Assembly: GCA_025916135.1 (NCBI GenBank)
Contig: CP104793.1
Coordinates: forward strand, 744,001 to 808,000
Direction: 5' to 3'
Source of the DNA: Rhodobacteraceae bacterium D3-12
Lineage (GTDB): Bacteria > Pseudomonadota > Alphaproteobacteria > Rhodobacterales > Rhodobacteraceae
Length of the DNA: 64,000 nt
The position numbers and the translations under genes were made by a program. The notes under the pieces are model-generated. The model saw nothing but the letters and a program-made list of their open reading frames with translations, searched no databases and was not told the DNA's origin. Shown one piece after another: positions 17,528 to 26,788 of this stretch (position 1 is its first letter; each line of letters starts with the position of its first letter).

Positions 17528-18724
17528 ATGAAACCTGTCATTCGACTGGCCGCTTCGGCCGTCGTTGCGGCGGCCTTTGCCACCGCATCCTGGGCCGCTG
17601 ACCCGATCAAGATCGCGCTTGTGCACGGCATTTCGGGCCACGCGTTCGAGGCGTTTTCCAAGCAATCGCAGACCGGCTTCGAGCTGGGTCTGGAATATGC
17701 AACCAAGGGCACGATGGAGGTGAAGGGCCGCAAGATCGAGGTTATTCACAAGGATACGCAGTTCAAGCCCGACGTGGCGCGCGCTGTTCTGGCCGAAGCC
17801 TATGGCGACGATGATGTGCTGATTGCCGTGGGGGCGACGTCTTCGGGTGTGACCAAGGGGTTGCTGCCGATCGCCGAGGAATACGAGCGCATTCTGTTGA
17901 TCGAACCGGCGGTGGCCGACAGCCTGACTGGGCCGGACAGCAACCGCTATGTTTTCAAGACTTCGCGCAACTCGTCGATGGACATGCAGGCGCAGGCGCT
18001 GGCGTTGAAGCCCGACAGCAACCTTTATGTGGCCACGCTGGCCGAGGATTATGCCTTTGGTCGTGACGGGATCGCCGCGTTCAAGACCGCGCTGGAAGGC
18101 ACGGGCGCGACGCTTGTGACCGAGGAATATGTGCCGCAGAAGACCACCGATTTCACCGCCGCCGCCGAGCGCATGTTCAATGCGCTGAAGGATAAGGAAG
18201 GCCGCAAGGTTATCCTGATCTATGTCGCCGGTGGGGGCGATCCGATGGGCAAGATTCAGGCGATGGATCCGGCCCGCTTTGGCATCGAGATTTCGACCGG
18301 GGGGCATATCCTGCCAGTTTTGCCGACCTATAAGCGGGTGCCGGGCATGGAAGGCGCGATTTACTATTACTATGAAGCGCCCAAGAACGAGATCAACGAC
18401 TGGCTGGTTGCCGAGCATCAGAAGCGGTTCAACAGCCCGCCGGATTTCTTTACTGCCGGTGGTATGGCGGCGGCTCTGGCTGTGGTGAAGGCGCTGGAGA
18501 CGGCGGACAAGCTGGAGACCGAAGCGCTGATCACGGCGATGGAGGGTATGAGCTGGGAGACGCCGAAAGGGACGATGATGTTCCGTCCGGAGGACCATCA
18601 GGCGCTGCAATCCATGTATCACTTCAAAATCCGCGTGGATGACAACGTGGAGTGGGCGATCCCGGACCTTGTTCGTGAGATCAAGCCGGAAGAGATGAAC
18701 ATTCCGATCGGGCGCAAGAACTGA
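17528..18724 (+). CDS. ABC transporter substrate-binding protein (Liv/aromatic type)
   Basis: The 398-residue protein begins with a cleavable signal peptide (AASAVVAAAFATASWA) and then DPIKIALVHGISGHAFEAF. This is the Peripla_BP_6 (leucine-binding) fold used for branched-chain amino acids, amides and aromatic acids. It is the first gene of a five-gene importer and has a strong GAGGAGG ribosome-binding site. Its place beside the 2-aminobenzoate operon makes an aromatic acid ligand (for example anthranilate) likely. The divergent PAS-LuxR gene shares the 109-bp promoter region. Confidence 0.92.
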   Translation: MKPVIRLAASAVVAAAFATASWAADPIKIALVHGISGHAFEAFSKQSQTGFELGLEYATKGTMEVKGRKIEVIHKDTQFKPDVARAVLAEAYGDDDVLIAVGATSSGVTKGLLPIAEEYERILLIEPAVADSLTGPDSNRYVFKTSRNSSMDMQAQALALKPDSNLYVATLAEDYAFGRDGIAAFKTALEGTGATLVTEEYVPQKTTDFTAAAERMFNALKDKEGRKVILIYVAGGGDPMGKIQAMDPARFGIEISTGGHILPVLPTYKRVPGMEGAIYYYYEAPKNEINDWLVAEHQKRFNSPPDFFTAGGMAAALAVVKALETADKLETEALITAMEGMSWETPKGTMMFRPEDHQALQSMYHFKIRVDDNVEWAIPDLVREIKPEEMNIPIGRKN

Positions 18725-18800
18725 TCCTGCGCTGTTGATTAGAACGCTCCGGGCCGGGTGTGCCCATGGCCCGGAGCACGCATTTGCGGATGATTTTCCA

Positions 18801-19568
18801 ATGACAAAACCATCGCTTGAGACCCGCGATCTGACGATCCGGTTTGGTGGCCATACGGCTGTGAACCGGGTCAATTGTGCCTTTCACCCCGGTGAGTTGA
18901 CCGTGATTGTGGGGCCGAACGGAGCGGGCAAGACGACGTATTTCAACCTGATCTCGGGCCAGTTGGCGGCCAGCGAGGGGCAGGTGGTGAAGGATGGTGT
19001 CGAGCTGACCCGGATGTCGCCATCGACGCGGGCGCATCACGGGATCGGGCGGGCGTTCCAGCTGACCAATCTGTTTCCGCAGTTGAGTGTGCTAGAGAAT
19101 ATCCGGCTGGCGGTTCAGGCGCGCTCTGGCGATGGCTGGCGGATGTTTCGCGGGGTCGGGGCGTTCAAGGAGTTGCGCGCCAAGGCCGAGCGATACCTTG
19201 AGGCGACAAAGCTGACCGATAAGGCCTATTTGCCAGCGAGCGCCCTGCCGCATGGCGATCAGCGCAAGCTGGAGGTGGCGCTGTTGATGGCGATGGAGCC
19301 GGACATTTACATGTTTGACGAGCCGACTGCGGGGATGAGCCTTGACCATGCGCCGGATGTTCTGGAGCTGATTGCCGAGATCAAGCATGACCGCTCGAAA
19401 ACCGTGCTGTTGGTTGAGCACAAGATGGATGTGGTGCGGGCGCTGGCCGACCGGATCATCGTGCTGCACAACGGCGAGTTGTTGGCCGATGGGGCGCCCG
19501 ACGAGGTGATGTCGAGCCAGATTGTGCGCGACGTTTACCTGGGTAAATCGGGGGAGGACGCGGCATGA
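18801..19568 (+). CDS. ABC transporter ATP-binding protein (LivG-like)
   Basis: The 255-residue ATPase has Walker A VGPNGAGKTTYFN, Q-loop region GIGRAFQLTNLFPQLSV, Walker B IYMFDEPTAGM and the H-loop VEHKM. The signature segment reads LPHGDQRKLEVAL instead of the usual LSxGxQ, an unusual variant seen in some LivG subfamilies. It energises import together with the LivF-like partner, whose start overlaps by 4 bp (ATGA). ATG 18801 is chosen because the conserved LETRDLTIRFGG follows at once; the upstream frame is unconserved. Confidence 0.92.
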   Translation: MTKPSLETRDLTIRFGGHTAVNRVNCAFHPGELTVIVGPNGAGKTTYFNLISGQLAASEGQVVKDGVELTRMSPSTRAHHGIGRAFQLTNLFPQLSVLENIRLAVQARSGDGWRMFRGVGAFKELRAKAERYLEATKLTDKAYLPASALPHGDQRKLEVALLMAMEPDIYMFDEPTAGMSLDHAPDVLELIAEIKHDRSKTVLLVEHKMDVVRALADRIIVLHNGELLADGAPDEVMSSQIVRDVYLGKSGEDAA

Positions 19569-20269
19569 GTTTCCTGACCCTGAGGGATATGAAAACCAGC
19601 ATCGGGCAATATGCGGTGCTGCACGGGATCGACCTTGAGGTGCCGGAGGGCGGCGTGTTTGTCCTGTTGGGGCGCAACGGGGCGGGCAAGACAACGACGC
19701 TGCGTTCGATCATGGGCTTGTGGCGGCCATCGCCGGGGTCGGTGATGTTGCGCGGTGAGGATTTATCGGCGCTGCACACCGCCGATATTGCCCGCAAGGG
19801 GATCGCGTTTGTCCCCGAAAACATGGGTGTTTTTGGCGGGCTGACGGTGGAGGAGAACCTGATCCTTGCCACTGCGAAGGGCAAGTTTGATGCGGCGCGT
19901 TTGAAGCGGATACAGGAGCTGTTCCCGGCGTTGGAGCAGTTCTGGACCAAGCAGGCGTGGTCATTGTCGGGCGGGCAGAAGCAGATGCTGTCGGTGGCGC
20001 GAGCGATCATCGAGCCGCGTGAATTGATCCTGATTGATGAGCCGACCAAGGGGTTGGCCCCGGCGATTATCGACGCGATGGCGGATGCGTTCCGCGAGAT
20101 CGCCGAGCAGACGACGATTTTGCTGGTTGAGCAGAACTTTCATTTCGCGCGCTCTTTGGGGCGCGACATGGCGGTGATTGATGACGGGCGGATTGCCCAC
20201 GCCGGAACGATGGACGATTTCGCAGCGGACAAGGCGTTGCAGGATCGTTTGTTGAGCCTGTCGGCATGA
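19565..20269 (+). CDS. ABC transporter ATP-binding protein (LivF-like)
   Basis: This 234-residue protein is the second ATPase of the importer. It has Walker A LLGRNGAGKTTTLRS, signature LSGGQKQMLSVARA, Walker B LILIDEPTKGLAP and H-loop VEQNFHFA, all canonical. It overlaps the LivG-like gene by 4 bp. A 244-bp gap holding a 140-bp inverted-repeat element separates it from the permease genes, an unusual interruption for an importer operon. Confidence 0.94.
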   Translation: MSFLTLRDMKTSIGQYAVLHGIDLEVPEGGVFVLLGRNGAGKTTTLRSIMGLWRPSPGSVMLRGEDLSALHTADIARKGIAFVPENMGVFGGLTVEENLILATAKGKFDAARLKRIQELFPALEQFWTKQAWSLSGGQKQMLSVARAIIEPRELILIDEPTKGLAPAIIDAMADAFREIAEQTTILLVEQNFHFARSLGRDMAVIDDGRIAHAGTMDDFAADKALQDRLLSLSA

Positions 20270-20339
20270 GGGGGTTGGGGATGATAGGAAGCCGTATGTT
20301 GATGCTTCAGGGTGCCAGCCCGGAACAAGGCCGAAGGCC

Positions 20340-20479
20340 GCCGGGCATCGCTGCCGCGCCCGGACGCGGTGGCGATTGGGTGAGGTTGGCGCTTCGCTTT
20401 GAGCTTTTTCGGATTTGGCGGGCATTAAGTGGCCCCAACGACTGTTGGATCGCCCCCGCGCGCGGCAGCGATGCCCGGC
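20340..20479. repeat. 140-bp element with perfect 20-bp terminal inverted repeats
   Basis: The left end 20340-20359 (GCCGGGCATCGCTGCCGCGC) is the exact reverse complement of 20460-20479. The interior shares GATTGGGTGAGG and GTTGGATCG with the array at 16266-16790, and the flank (CCCGGAACAAGG then GGCCGCC) also matches. The ends differ from the other copy in sequence but stay self-complementary. It lies between the LivF-like ATPase and the permease gene. It contains no gene and could be a MITE-like element or an RNA hairpin. Confidence 0.88.
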
Positions 20480-20513
20480 TTGGTGCACGTGCTTTGCGAC
20501 CAGGAGGATCGGC

Positions 20514-21506
20514 ATGACACAGCTTTCGCAAATACTCGGACGGTTCGGCGGGGTGAACCTGTTGCCTGTCGCCGTGGCGCTGATCGCTTTTGTGCTGATC
20601 GGGGCGCCGTCGAGCTGGATGACGTTGACCGTGGCCGGCTTGGCCATGGGGATGATGATTTTCCTCATGGCCTCGGGCTTGAGCCTTGTGTTCGGGTTGA
20701 TGGATGTTTTGAACTTCGGCCATTCGGCCTTTGTCAGCTTTGGCGCCTTTGTGGCGGCGACGGTTCTGGCCGCGCTGAGCGGTTGGCTGGCGGCGGATAG
20801 TATCGCGCTTAACGTCTTGGCTTTGGTCGCGTCTTTGGTGGCGGCGTTGATATTCGGGCTGGCCGCGGGGTGGTTTTTTGAGACCGTGATTATCAAGCCG
20901 GTTTATCACGACCATCTGCGTCAGATCCTGATCACGATGGGCGCGTTGATCGTGTCCGAGCAGATCATCCTTGCCGTTTGGGGCGGCACGCCGATGTCGG
21001 TGCCGCGGCCCGCGTTCCTTGAGGGGTCATGGATTTTGGGCGATGTGTCGATCGAGATTTACCGCGCCTTTGCCTTTGCGCTTGGGCTGGCGGTTTATAT
21101 CGCGCTTTACCTGACGCTGAACCGCACGCGGATCGGATTGTTGATCCGTGCAGGCGTGGAAAACCGCGAGATGGTGGAGGCTTTGGGCTTTCGCATTGAC
21201 CGGCTGTTTATCGGGGTCTTCATGCTTGGCTCGGCTTTGGCCGCGCTGGGGGGCGCGATGTGGGCTGGGTATGAGACGCTGATCACGCCCGCGCTGGGCG
21301 GAGAGATGATGATTGTGGTGTTTATCGTCGTCATCATCGGCGGATTGGGCAGCATCGAGGGCACCCTTTTGGGGGCGATCATGGTGGGGCTGATGGCGAA
21401 TTACATTGGCTATCTAGCGCCGAAAATGGCGTTGGCGTCGAACATGCTTTTGATGATGGCGATTTTGATGTGGCGGCCCAGCGGGTTGCGCCCGGCGGTG
21501 AAGTGA
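20514..21506 (+). CDS. ABC transporter permease (LivH-like)
   Basis: The 330-residue inner-membrane protein has about eight to nine hydrophobic helices and typical LivH motifs: GLAMGMMIFLMASGLSLVFGLMDVLNFGHSAF near the N-terminus and GGLGSIEGTLLGAIMVG near the end. It forms the translocation pore with the LivM-like protein. ATG 20514 is preceded by AGGAGGATCGGC. The long upstream extension of the frame lies inside the inverted-repeat element and is not coding. Confidence 0.93.
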   Translation: MTQLSQILGRFGGVNLLPVAVALIAFVLIGAPSSWMTLTVAGLAMGMMIFLMASGLSLVFGLMDVLNFGHSAFVSFGAFVAATVLAALSGWLAADSIALNVLALVASLVAALIFGLAAGWFFETVIIKPVYHDHLRQILITMGALIVSEQIILAVWGGTPMSVPRPAFLEGSWILGDVSIEIYRAFAFALGLAVYIALYLTLNRTRIGLLIRAGVENREMVEALGFRIDRLFIGVFMLGSALAALGGAMWAGYETLITPALGGEMMIVVFIVVIIGGLGSIEGTLLGAIMVGLMANYIGYLAPKMALASNMLLMMAILMWRPSGLRPAVK

Positions 21507-21513
21507 GGTGGGC

Positions 21514-22587
21514 ATGGTAGAGCAACAGACAAAAGGCGCTTTGGCGATCAAGCTGGTGGTTTTGGTGATCGGGGTCGCGCTGCTCTTTGCGCCGTTCCTG
21601 TTTCAGGATGTGCGCTCGCTCGAAGTGGCGGCGAAGGTGTGCATCTTTATCGTGCTGGTGGCGAGTTACGATTTGCTGATCGGCTACACCGGCATCGTGT
21701 CGTTTGCGCATACGATGTTTTTTGGCTTTGGCGCCTATGGCGGGGCGATTGCGTTGAAACAGATGGGGCCGGGCTGGGACGCGGTGTTGATTGGCGGGCT
21801 GGCGGGGGCGGCGGTGTCGTTGGTCGTGGCGGTGGCGATCGGCCTGTTGAGCCTGCGGGTCAAGGCGATTTTCTTTGCGATGATCACGCTGGCGGTGGCG
21901 AGTGTGATGTTGGTTCTGGCGTCGCAATTGTCGCAATTCACCGGCGGCGAGGACGGGATCACCTATCGCGCGCCGCAGATTTTCAAGACCGCGACCAAAC
22001 TGATGGTGGATGAAGACGGCAAGGTTGTGCGGCTGTTCGGGGTCCGGTTGAACGGCAAGCTGGCGGCCTATTACTTTGTTTTCGCCTGTTCGGGGCTGTT
22101 GTTTTATTTGTTGTTCCGGCTGGTGGGCTCGCCCTTGGGCACCGTGCTCAAGGCGATCCGCGAGAACGAGGCGCGGGCCGAGGCGATTGGGTATCGCGTG
22201 GTGGCTTACCGGACGTTTGTGTTTGCGATTGCGGCGCTGGCGGCGTCTTTGATCGGGACGGTTTACGCGATCTGGTTGAAATATACCGGGCCGGATACGG
22301 CGCTGAGCTTTGCGATCATGATCGACATTTTGTTGATGACGGTGATTGGCGGCATGGGCACCATGTGGGGCGCGGTGATTGGCGCGGTGTTGATGGTGAT
22401 GGCGCATTATTACCTGCGCGATCTGATGGGTGCGGCGGCGGAGGCGGTGGCGAGCGTGCCGCTGTTGCCGGAGTTGTTGAACCCGGATCGCTGGCTGTTC
22501 TGGCTCGGCATTATCTTCATCCTGTTGGTGTACTTCTTTCCGCGCGGGATTGCCGGGACGATCATGGCACGGGGTGCGGTGAAGTGA
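21514..22587 (+). CDS. ABC transporter permease (LivM-like)
   Basis: The 357-residue protein has about ten hydrophobic segments and the LivM hallmarks LLIGYTGIVSFAHTMFFGFGAYGGA, FTGGEDGI, and the conserved loop VLKAIRENEARAEAIGY. It completes the importer with the LivH-like permease, 7 bp downstream of that gene's stop. ATG 21514 is preferred over an in-frame GTG at 21508 because GAGGTGGGC precedes it. Its stop overlaps the hydrolase start (GTGA). Confidence 0.93.
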   Translation: MVEQQTKGALAIKLVVLVIGVALLFAPFLFQDVRSLEVAAKVCIFIVLVASYDLLIGYTGIVSFAHTMFFGFGAYGGAIALKQMGPGWDAVLIGGLAGAAVSLVVAVAIGLLSLRVKAIFFAMITLAVASVMLVLASQLSQFTGGEDGITYRAPQIFKTATKLMVDEDGKVVRLFGVRLNGKLAAYYFVFACSGLLFYLLFRLVGSPLGTVLKAIRENEARAEAIGYRVVAYRTFVFAIAALAASLIGTVYAIWLKYTGPDTALSFAIMIDILLMTVIGGMGTMWGAVIGAVLMVMAHYYLRDLMGAAAEAVASVPLLPELLNPDRWLFWLGIIFILLVYFFPRGIAGTIMARGAVK

Positions 22588-23422
22588 GCCTGCCTCGGTT
22601 TCGCTTTGTGCCGGTGTTGGGGCATGAGATCCATGTGAGCGAATGGGGAGATCGGCGCAATCCGGGCTTGGTCATGTGGCATGGCCTTGCGCGGACGGGT
22701 CGGGATTTTGATGAGCTGGCGGCGGCGCTGTCGGAGCGGTATTTCGTGATTTGCCCCGATACGATCGGGCGCGGGATGTCGAGTTGGGCGCGTGAACCTG
22801 AGGCGGAATATTCGGTGCGCTTCATGGCCGAACTGGCGGTTGGATTGCTTGATCACTACGCGCTGAGCCGTGTTGATTGGATCGGCACGTCGATGGGCGG
22901 GTTGATCGGGATGCGTCTGGCCTCGGGTGCGGCGGCGGGGCGGATCGGGCGGTTGATATTGAACGATATCGGGCCGGAGGTGCCGCAGGGGGCGATTGAC
23001 CGGATATTGGCCTATGTTGGCGTGCTGCCGGAGTTTGACACGGTGCGCGCGGGTGGGGCGTGGTTGCGCACGACCTATGCGCCGTTTGGGGCCGCGCCGG
23101 AGGGATTTTGGGAGCGGATGATTGCGACTTCGCTCAGGCGGCGGGGGATGGGCGTTTGACGCTGCATTACGACCCGCGGATCGTGGTGCAGTTTGACGCC
23201 TCGGCGGATGAGTTGACGAGTTGGGACCGGTGGGCGCGGATCGCGGCGCCGGTGCATGTCATTCGCGGAGCGGAGTCAGATATTCTGACGCCCGAGATTG
23301 CCGCGCGGATGTCGGCGGAAGGGCCGAAGCCGGAGGTGATCGAGATGGCGGGCTGTGGTCATGCGCCGAGTTTGAGCCGGGCGGAAGATGTGGCGATGAT
23401 TGGCGCGATGCTGGCGGGGTGA
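22584..23422 (+). pseudogene. Alpha/beta hydrolase, frameshifted in a G run
   Basis: From GTG 22584 (overlapping the permease stop) the frame encodes an alpha/beta hydrolase with VMWHGLARTGRDFDEL, the nucleophile elbow GTSMGG and LILNDIGPEVP. It stops early just after the run GGGGG at 23143-23147. The C-terminal part, with VHVIRGAESDIL and the catalytic-histidine region EMAGCGHAPSLS, is one frame over and ends at 23422. The span lacks one base of a multiple of three; a sixth G gives about 279 residues. Similar hydrolases sit in 2-aminobenzoate/aromatic clusters and probably cleave a CoA ester or ring-cleavage product. Confidence 0.87.
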
Positions 23423-23460
23423 CGATGGGCCGGCGGGCTTCGCCCTTGAGTCCGGACCAG
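23419..23460 (-). repeat. Solo end of the 140-bp repeat family, reverse orientation
   Basis: Read on the minus strand this segment gives GGACTCAAGGGCGAAGCCC then GCCGGCCCATCGTCA. It matches the left flank and left end of the element at 16266 (GGAATCAAGGGCGCAGCCC then GCCGGGCCATCGTCA). No right end is seen. It starts at the stop codon of the hydrolase. Confidence 0.6.
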
Positions 23461-23481
23461 ACTTTTTCCCCAAACGCAAAA

Positions 23482-23507
23482 CGGCGCGCCGGTTGCCCGA
23501 CGCGCCG
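23482..23507. terminator. Convergent terminator between hydrolase and icd
   Basis: The arms CGGCGCG (23482-23488) and CGCGCCG (23501-23507) form a G/C stem flanked by CAAAA on the left and TTGTTTG on the right. It could therefore end transcription from both converging genes. Confidence 0.65.
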
Positions 23508-23533
23508 CTTGTTTGTTTCCGGTCGTGCGACCC

Positions 23534-25738
23534 TTAGCCGATGATCGCGTTCAGCGTGGCCGAGGGGCGCATGACGGCGGCGGTTTTAGCCGCGTCGCCG
23601 TGGTAGTATCCACCGAGATCGGCAGGCGCGCCTTGGGCCGCTGCGAGCTCGGACACGATGGCGGCTTCGCCCGCTGCCAGCGCCTTGGCCACGGGGGCGA
23701 AATGCGCCGCGAGCTCGGCGTCGTCGGTTTGCGCGGCCAGTGCTTCGGCCCAGTAGCGGGCGAACCAGTAGTGGCTGTCGCGGTTGTCAGGCTCACCCAC
23801 TTTGCGCGAAGGCGAGCGGTTGTTGTCGAGGATGCCTTGGGTGGCGGCATCGACGGCGCGGCCCAACACGCGGGCTTTTTCATTGCCGCGCGCATCGGCG
23901 AGGAATTGCAGGCTTTCACCAAGGGCACAGAATTCGCCAAGGCTGTCCCAACGCAGGTGGTTTTGCTCGACCAACTGCTGCACGTGTTTGGGGGCCGAAC
24001 CGCCAGCGCCGGTTTCAAACAGACCGCCGCCGTTCATCAGTTTGACGATCGACAGCATCTTGGCCGAGGTGGCCAGTTCGAGGATCGGGAACAGGTCGGT
24101 GAGGTAGTCACGCAGCACGTTGCCGGTGATGGCGATGGAGTTCTTGCCCGCCGTGATGGTTTCGAGCGAGGCGCGGGTGGCTTCGCGCGGTGCCATGATC
24201 TTGAACTTGTCGGCCACGCCATTCGCCTCGAGGATCGGCTTGACATAGGCGATCAGCTCGGCGTCGTGGGCGCGGTTTTCGTCAAGCCAGAAGATCGCCT
24301 CGCAGCCTTCGGCTTTTTGGCGGTCGATGGCGAGCTTGACCCAGTCTTCGATGGGCGCCTTGCGGGCCGAGGCCGAACGCCAGATGTCGCCCGCTTCGAC
24401 TGCGTGGGAGTGCAGCACGGTGCCGTCATCAAGGATCATTTTGACGGTGCCGTTTTCGGGGATCTCGAATGTGGTCGGGTGGGAGCCGTATTCTTCGGCT
24501 TTTTGCGCCATCAGGCCGACGTTTTGCACGGTGCCTGCGGTGGCGGGGTTCAGCTTGCCATTGGCTTTGAAGAACTTGACCGCCTCGTCATAGACGGGGG
24601 CGTAGGAGTCATCCGGGATGACGCAGTTGCTGTCGCCTTCTTTGCCATCCGGGCCCCAGCCTTTGCCGCCAGCGCGGATCAGCGCGGGCATGGAGGCGTC
24701 GATGATCACGTCCGAGGGGACATGCAGGTTGGTGATGCCCTTGTCGCTGTCGACCATATACATCGGCGGGCGGGCGGCGGTGACATCGTTGATGGCGGCC
24801 ATGATTTCGGCGTCATCAGCGACCTTGTCGAGCAGCGCGCCGAGGCCTTGGTTCGGGTTCACGCCAAGCGCGTCGAGCTTGTCGCCGAATTTGTCAAACA
24901 CTGGCGCGAGCCATGCTTTGACCGCGTGGCCAAAGATGATCGGGTCGGAAACCTTCATCATCGTGGCTTTCATATGCAGCGAGAACAGCGTGCCGTCGGC
25001 TTTGGTTTTCTCGATCTCGTCGGCGAGGAAGGTGTCGAGCGCCTTGGCCGACATGAAGGTGGCATCAACCACGGTGCCCGCCGGATAGGACAGCCCGTCC
25101 TTGAGCACGGTCTCGCCATTGGCGGTTTCGAGCACGATTTTCGCGCCGGTTTCGGCGGCGAGGGTGGCGGATTTCTCGTTCGAGAAGAAATCATTGCCCG
25201 ACATGGAGGACACGCGGGTTTTGCTGTCAGCGGACCAGTCGCCCATGCGGTGCGGGTTGGCTTGGGCAAAGGATTTCACCGCCTTGGCGGCGCGGCGGTC
25301 GGAGTTGCCTTCGCGCAGGACCGGGTTCACGGCGGAGCCTTTGATGGTGTCATATTTGGCGCGCGCGGCTTTTTCGGCATCGGTGGTCGGATCTTCGGGG
25401 TAGTCGGGCAGGGCGTAGCCTTGGGACTGCAGCTCTTTCACGGCGGCGACAAGCTGGGGCACCGAGGCCGAGATGTTGGGCAGCTTGATGACGTTGGCCT
25501 CGGGTGTTTTCACGAGGCGGCCGAGTTCGGCGAGGTCGTCGGATTGCTTCTGCTCATCGCTGAGATGCTCGGGGAAGGTGGCGAGGATACGCCCGGCGAG
25601 GGAGATGTCCTTGGTGCCCACGGCAACGCCAGCGGCGGCGGCAAATTTCTGGATGATCGGCAGGAAGGAGGCCGAGGCCAGCTCGGGGGCTTCGTCAACT
25701 TTGGTGTAGATGATGTCGGGGGTGCTCTGATCAGTCAT
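23534..25738 (-). CDS. icd: NADP-dependent isocitrate dehydrogenase, monomeric type
   Basis: The 734-residue length and sequence ([83 protein letters not shown]) identify the monomeric IDH family, unrelated in length to the 45-kDa dimeric enzyme. It converts isocitrate to 2-oxoglutarate with NADP+ in the TCA cycle, using Mn/Mg. I chose ATG 25738, with AAAGG about 12 bases upstream; a GTG at 25747 is in frame. It appears monocistronic. Confidence 0.97.
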   Translation of the reverse strand: MTDQSTPDIIYTKVDEAPELASASFLPIIQKFAAAAGVAVGTKDISLAGRILATFPEHLSDEQKQSDDLAELGRLVKTPEANVIKLPNISASVPQLVAAVKELQSQGYALPDYPEDPTTDAEKAARAKYDTIKGSAVNPVLREGNSDRRAAKAVKSFAQANPHRMGDWSADSKTRVSSMSGNDFFSNEKSATLAAETGAKIVLETANGETVLKDGLSYPAGTVVDATFMSAKALDTFLADEIEKTKADGTLFSLHMKATMMKVSDPIIFGHAVKAWLAPVFDKFGDKLDALGVNPNQGLGALLDKVADDAEIMAAINDVTAARPPMYMVDSDKGITNLHVPSDVIIDASMPALIRAGGKGWGPDGKEGDSNCVIPDDSYAPVYDEAVKFFKANGKLNPATAGTVQNVGLMAQKAEEYGSHPTTFEIPENGTVKMILDDGTVLHSHAVEAGDIWRSASARKAPIEDWVKLAIDRQKAEGCEAIFWLDENRAHDAELIAYVKPILEANGVADKFKIMAPREATRASLETITAGKNSIAITGNVLRDYLTDLFPILELATSAKMLSIVKLMNGGGLFETGAGGSAPKHVQQLVEQNHLRWDSLGEFCALGESLQFLADARGNEKARVLGRAVDAATQGILDNNRSPSRKVGEPDNRDSHYWFARYWAEALAAQTDDAELAAHFAPVAKALAAGEAAIVSELAAAQGAPADLGGYYHGDAAKTAAVMRPSATLNAIIG

Positions 25739-25794
25739 GGGGTTCACCTTTCTTGGGTTGGCCCTTCCTTAACCTAGTGAAAGCGAGTCGTCTA

Positions 25795-25813
25795 TGGCAT
25801 ACATTGGCATACA
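25795..25813. repeat. Direct repeat TGGCATACA x2 upstream of icd
   Basis: TGGCATACA occurs at 25795-25803 and 25805-25813, a 10-bp period placing both copies on one helix face. It lies about 57 bp upstream of the icd start, where the promoter should be, so it may be an activator or repressor site. Confidence 0.4.
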
Positions 25814-25899
25814 ATGGGTAAAAATTGACGCGGTTGGACGGGGTCGGCGGGGTGTGAGGCGGGGGTTGGGCGTGGTGTGGGCTGGATTGACGTAGCGTA

Positions 25900-25918
25900 T
25901 TGCCTAAAAATTAGGCAA
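25900..25918. promoter_or_regulatory. 19-bp palindrome upstream of the gpgP/gpgS pair
   Basis: TTGCCTAA-AAA-TTAGGCAA is perfectly symmetrical and lies 64 bp before the phosphatase start in the icd/gpgP divergent region. The symmetry suggests an operator for a dimeric repressor. No regulator gene is adjacent, so the binding protein is unknown. Confidence 0.5.
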
Positions 25919-25981
25919 ATGCGATGAGTGGCTTAAAAATGCGGCGGGGGCGCCTTGTTGTTGGGCAGGGCGAGCAGCAGG

Positions 25982-26776
25982 ATGAGCGCGATGACGCCGC
26001 TGCTTCCCCTTCTTGTTTTTAGTGACCTTGATGGCACGCTGATCGACCATGACAGTTATGGTTGGGAGGCGGCGCACCCTGCGTTGGCGCGGTTGCGAGA
26101 GATCGGCGCGGGGGTGATCCTTGCCAGTAGCAAAACGGCGACCGAGATGCAGGTGATCCGCGCGGCGATGGACCTTGGGCGGTGGCCCGCGATTGTGGAG
26201 AACGGTGCGGGGGTGCTGCAGGCCGGACAGGGTGAGTTGGCAGAGCGGGGCGATTATGCGCGGTTGCGGGCGGCGCTGGCGCGGGTGCCGGAGCCTGTGC
26301 GGCAGGGGTTTCGCGGCTTTGGCGACATGAGCGTGGCAGAGATTGCAGAGGTCACCGGGCTTGGGCCGGACGCGGCGGAGCGGGCAGCAAAGCGCGGGTT
26401 TTCCGAGCCGGGGTTGTGGCGCGGCAACGCGGCCGAGCGCGCCGCGTTTATCGCCGCCCTTGGCCGTGAGGGGATCGCGGCGCGTGAGGGTGGGCGGTTT
26501 TTGACGCTGTCGTTCGGACAGACCAAGGCGGACCGAATGGCCGAGATGATTGCCGCGTTTCGCCCGCAGCGCACCGTGGCCTTGGGCGATGCGCCCAATG
26601 ACGTGGAAATGTTAGAGGCCGCTGATATTGGCGTGGTCATTGCCAACCCGCATCGCGCGGTTTTGCCGCCGCTTGCAGGTGAGGGCAGCGGCGCCATCAG
26701 GCGCAGCACCCGGCCCGGCCCGGAGGGGTGGAACGAAGAGATACTGCGTCTGATCGCAGAGATAGACAACGGATGA
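25982..26776 (+). CDS. gpgP: HAD-IIB phosphatase, probable glucosyl/mannosyl-3-phosphoglycerate phosphatase
   Basis: The 264-residue protein has HAD motif I FSDLDGTLIDHDSYGWEAA, motif II VILASSKTATEMQ, a C2-type cap, and motifs III/IV SFGQTKADRM and VALGDAPNDVEMLEAA. This is the mannosyl-3-phosphoglycerate phosphatase subfamily, which also contains GpgP. Twelve bases downstream lies a GpgS-like glycosyltransferase, so it most likely dephosphorylates glucosyl-3-phosphoglycerate to the compatible solute glucosylglycerate. ATG 25982 is chosen; ATG 25991 is possible. Specificity for the glucosyl versus mannosyl ester is inferred from context only. Confidence 0.82.
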   Translation: MSAMTPLLPLLVFSDLDGTLIDHDSYGWEAAHPALARLREIGAGVILASSKTATEMQVIRAAMDLGRWPAIVENGAGVLQAGQGELAERGDYARLRAALARVPEPVRQGFRGFGDMSVAEIAEVTGLGPDAAERAAKRGFSEPGLWRGNAAERAAFIAALGREGIAAREGGRFLTLSFGQTKADRMAEMIAAFRPQRTVALGDAPNDVEMLEAADIGVVIANPHRAVLPPLAGEGSGAIRRSTRPGPEGWNEEILRLIAEIDNG

Positions 26777-26788
26777 GGACAAGAGCGC

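Noticed and set aside
20340-20479. Insertion sequence end with transposase
   Set aside because: The element has terminal inverted repeats but only 100 bp inside, no transposase frame and no clear target duplication; at most a MITE-like element.
23513-25777. 754-codon open frame antisense to icd
   Set aside because: It mirrors the strongly conserved monomeric isocitrate dehydrogenase and is a high-GC shadow frame with no domain of its own.
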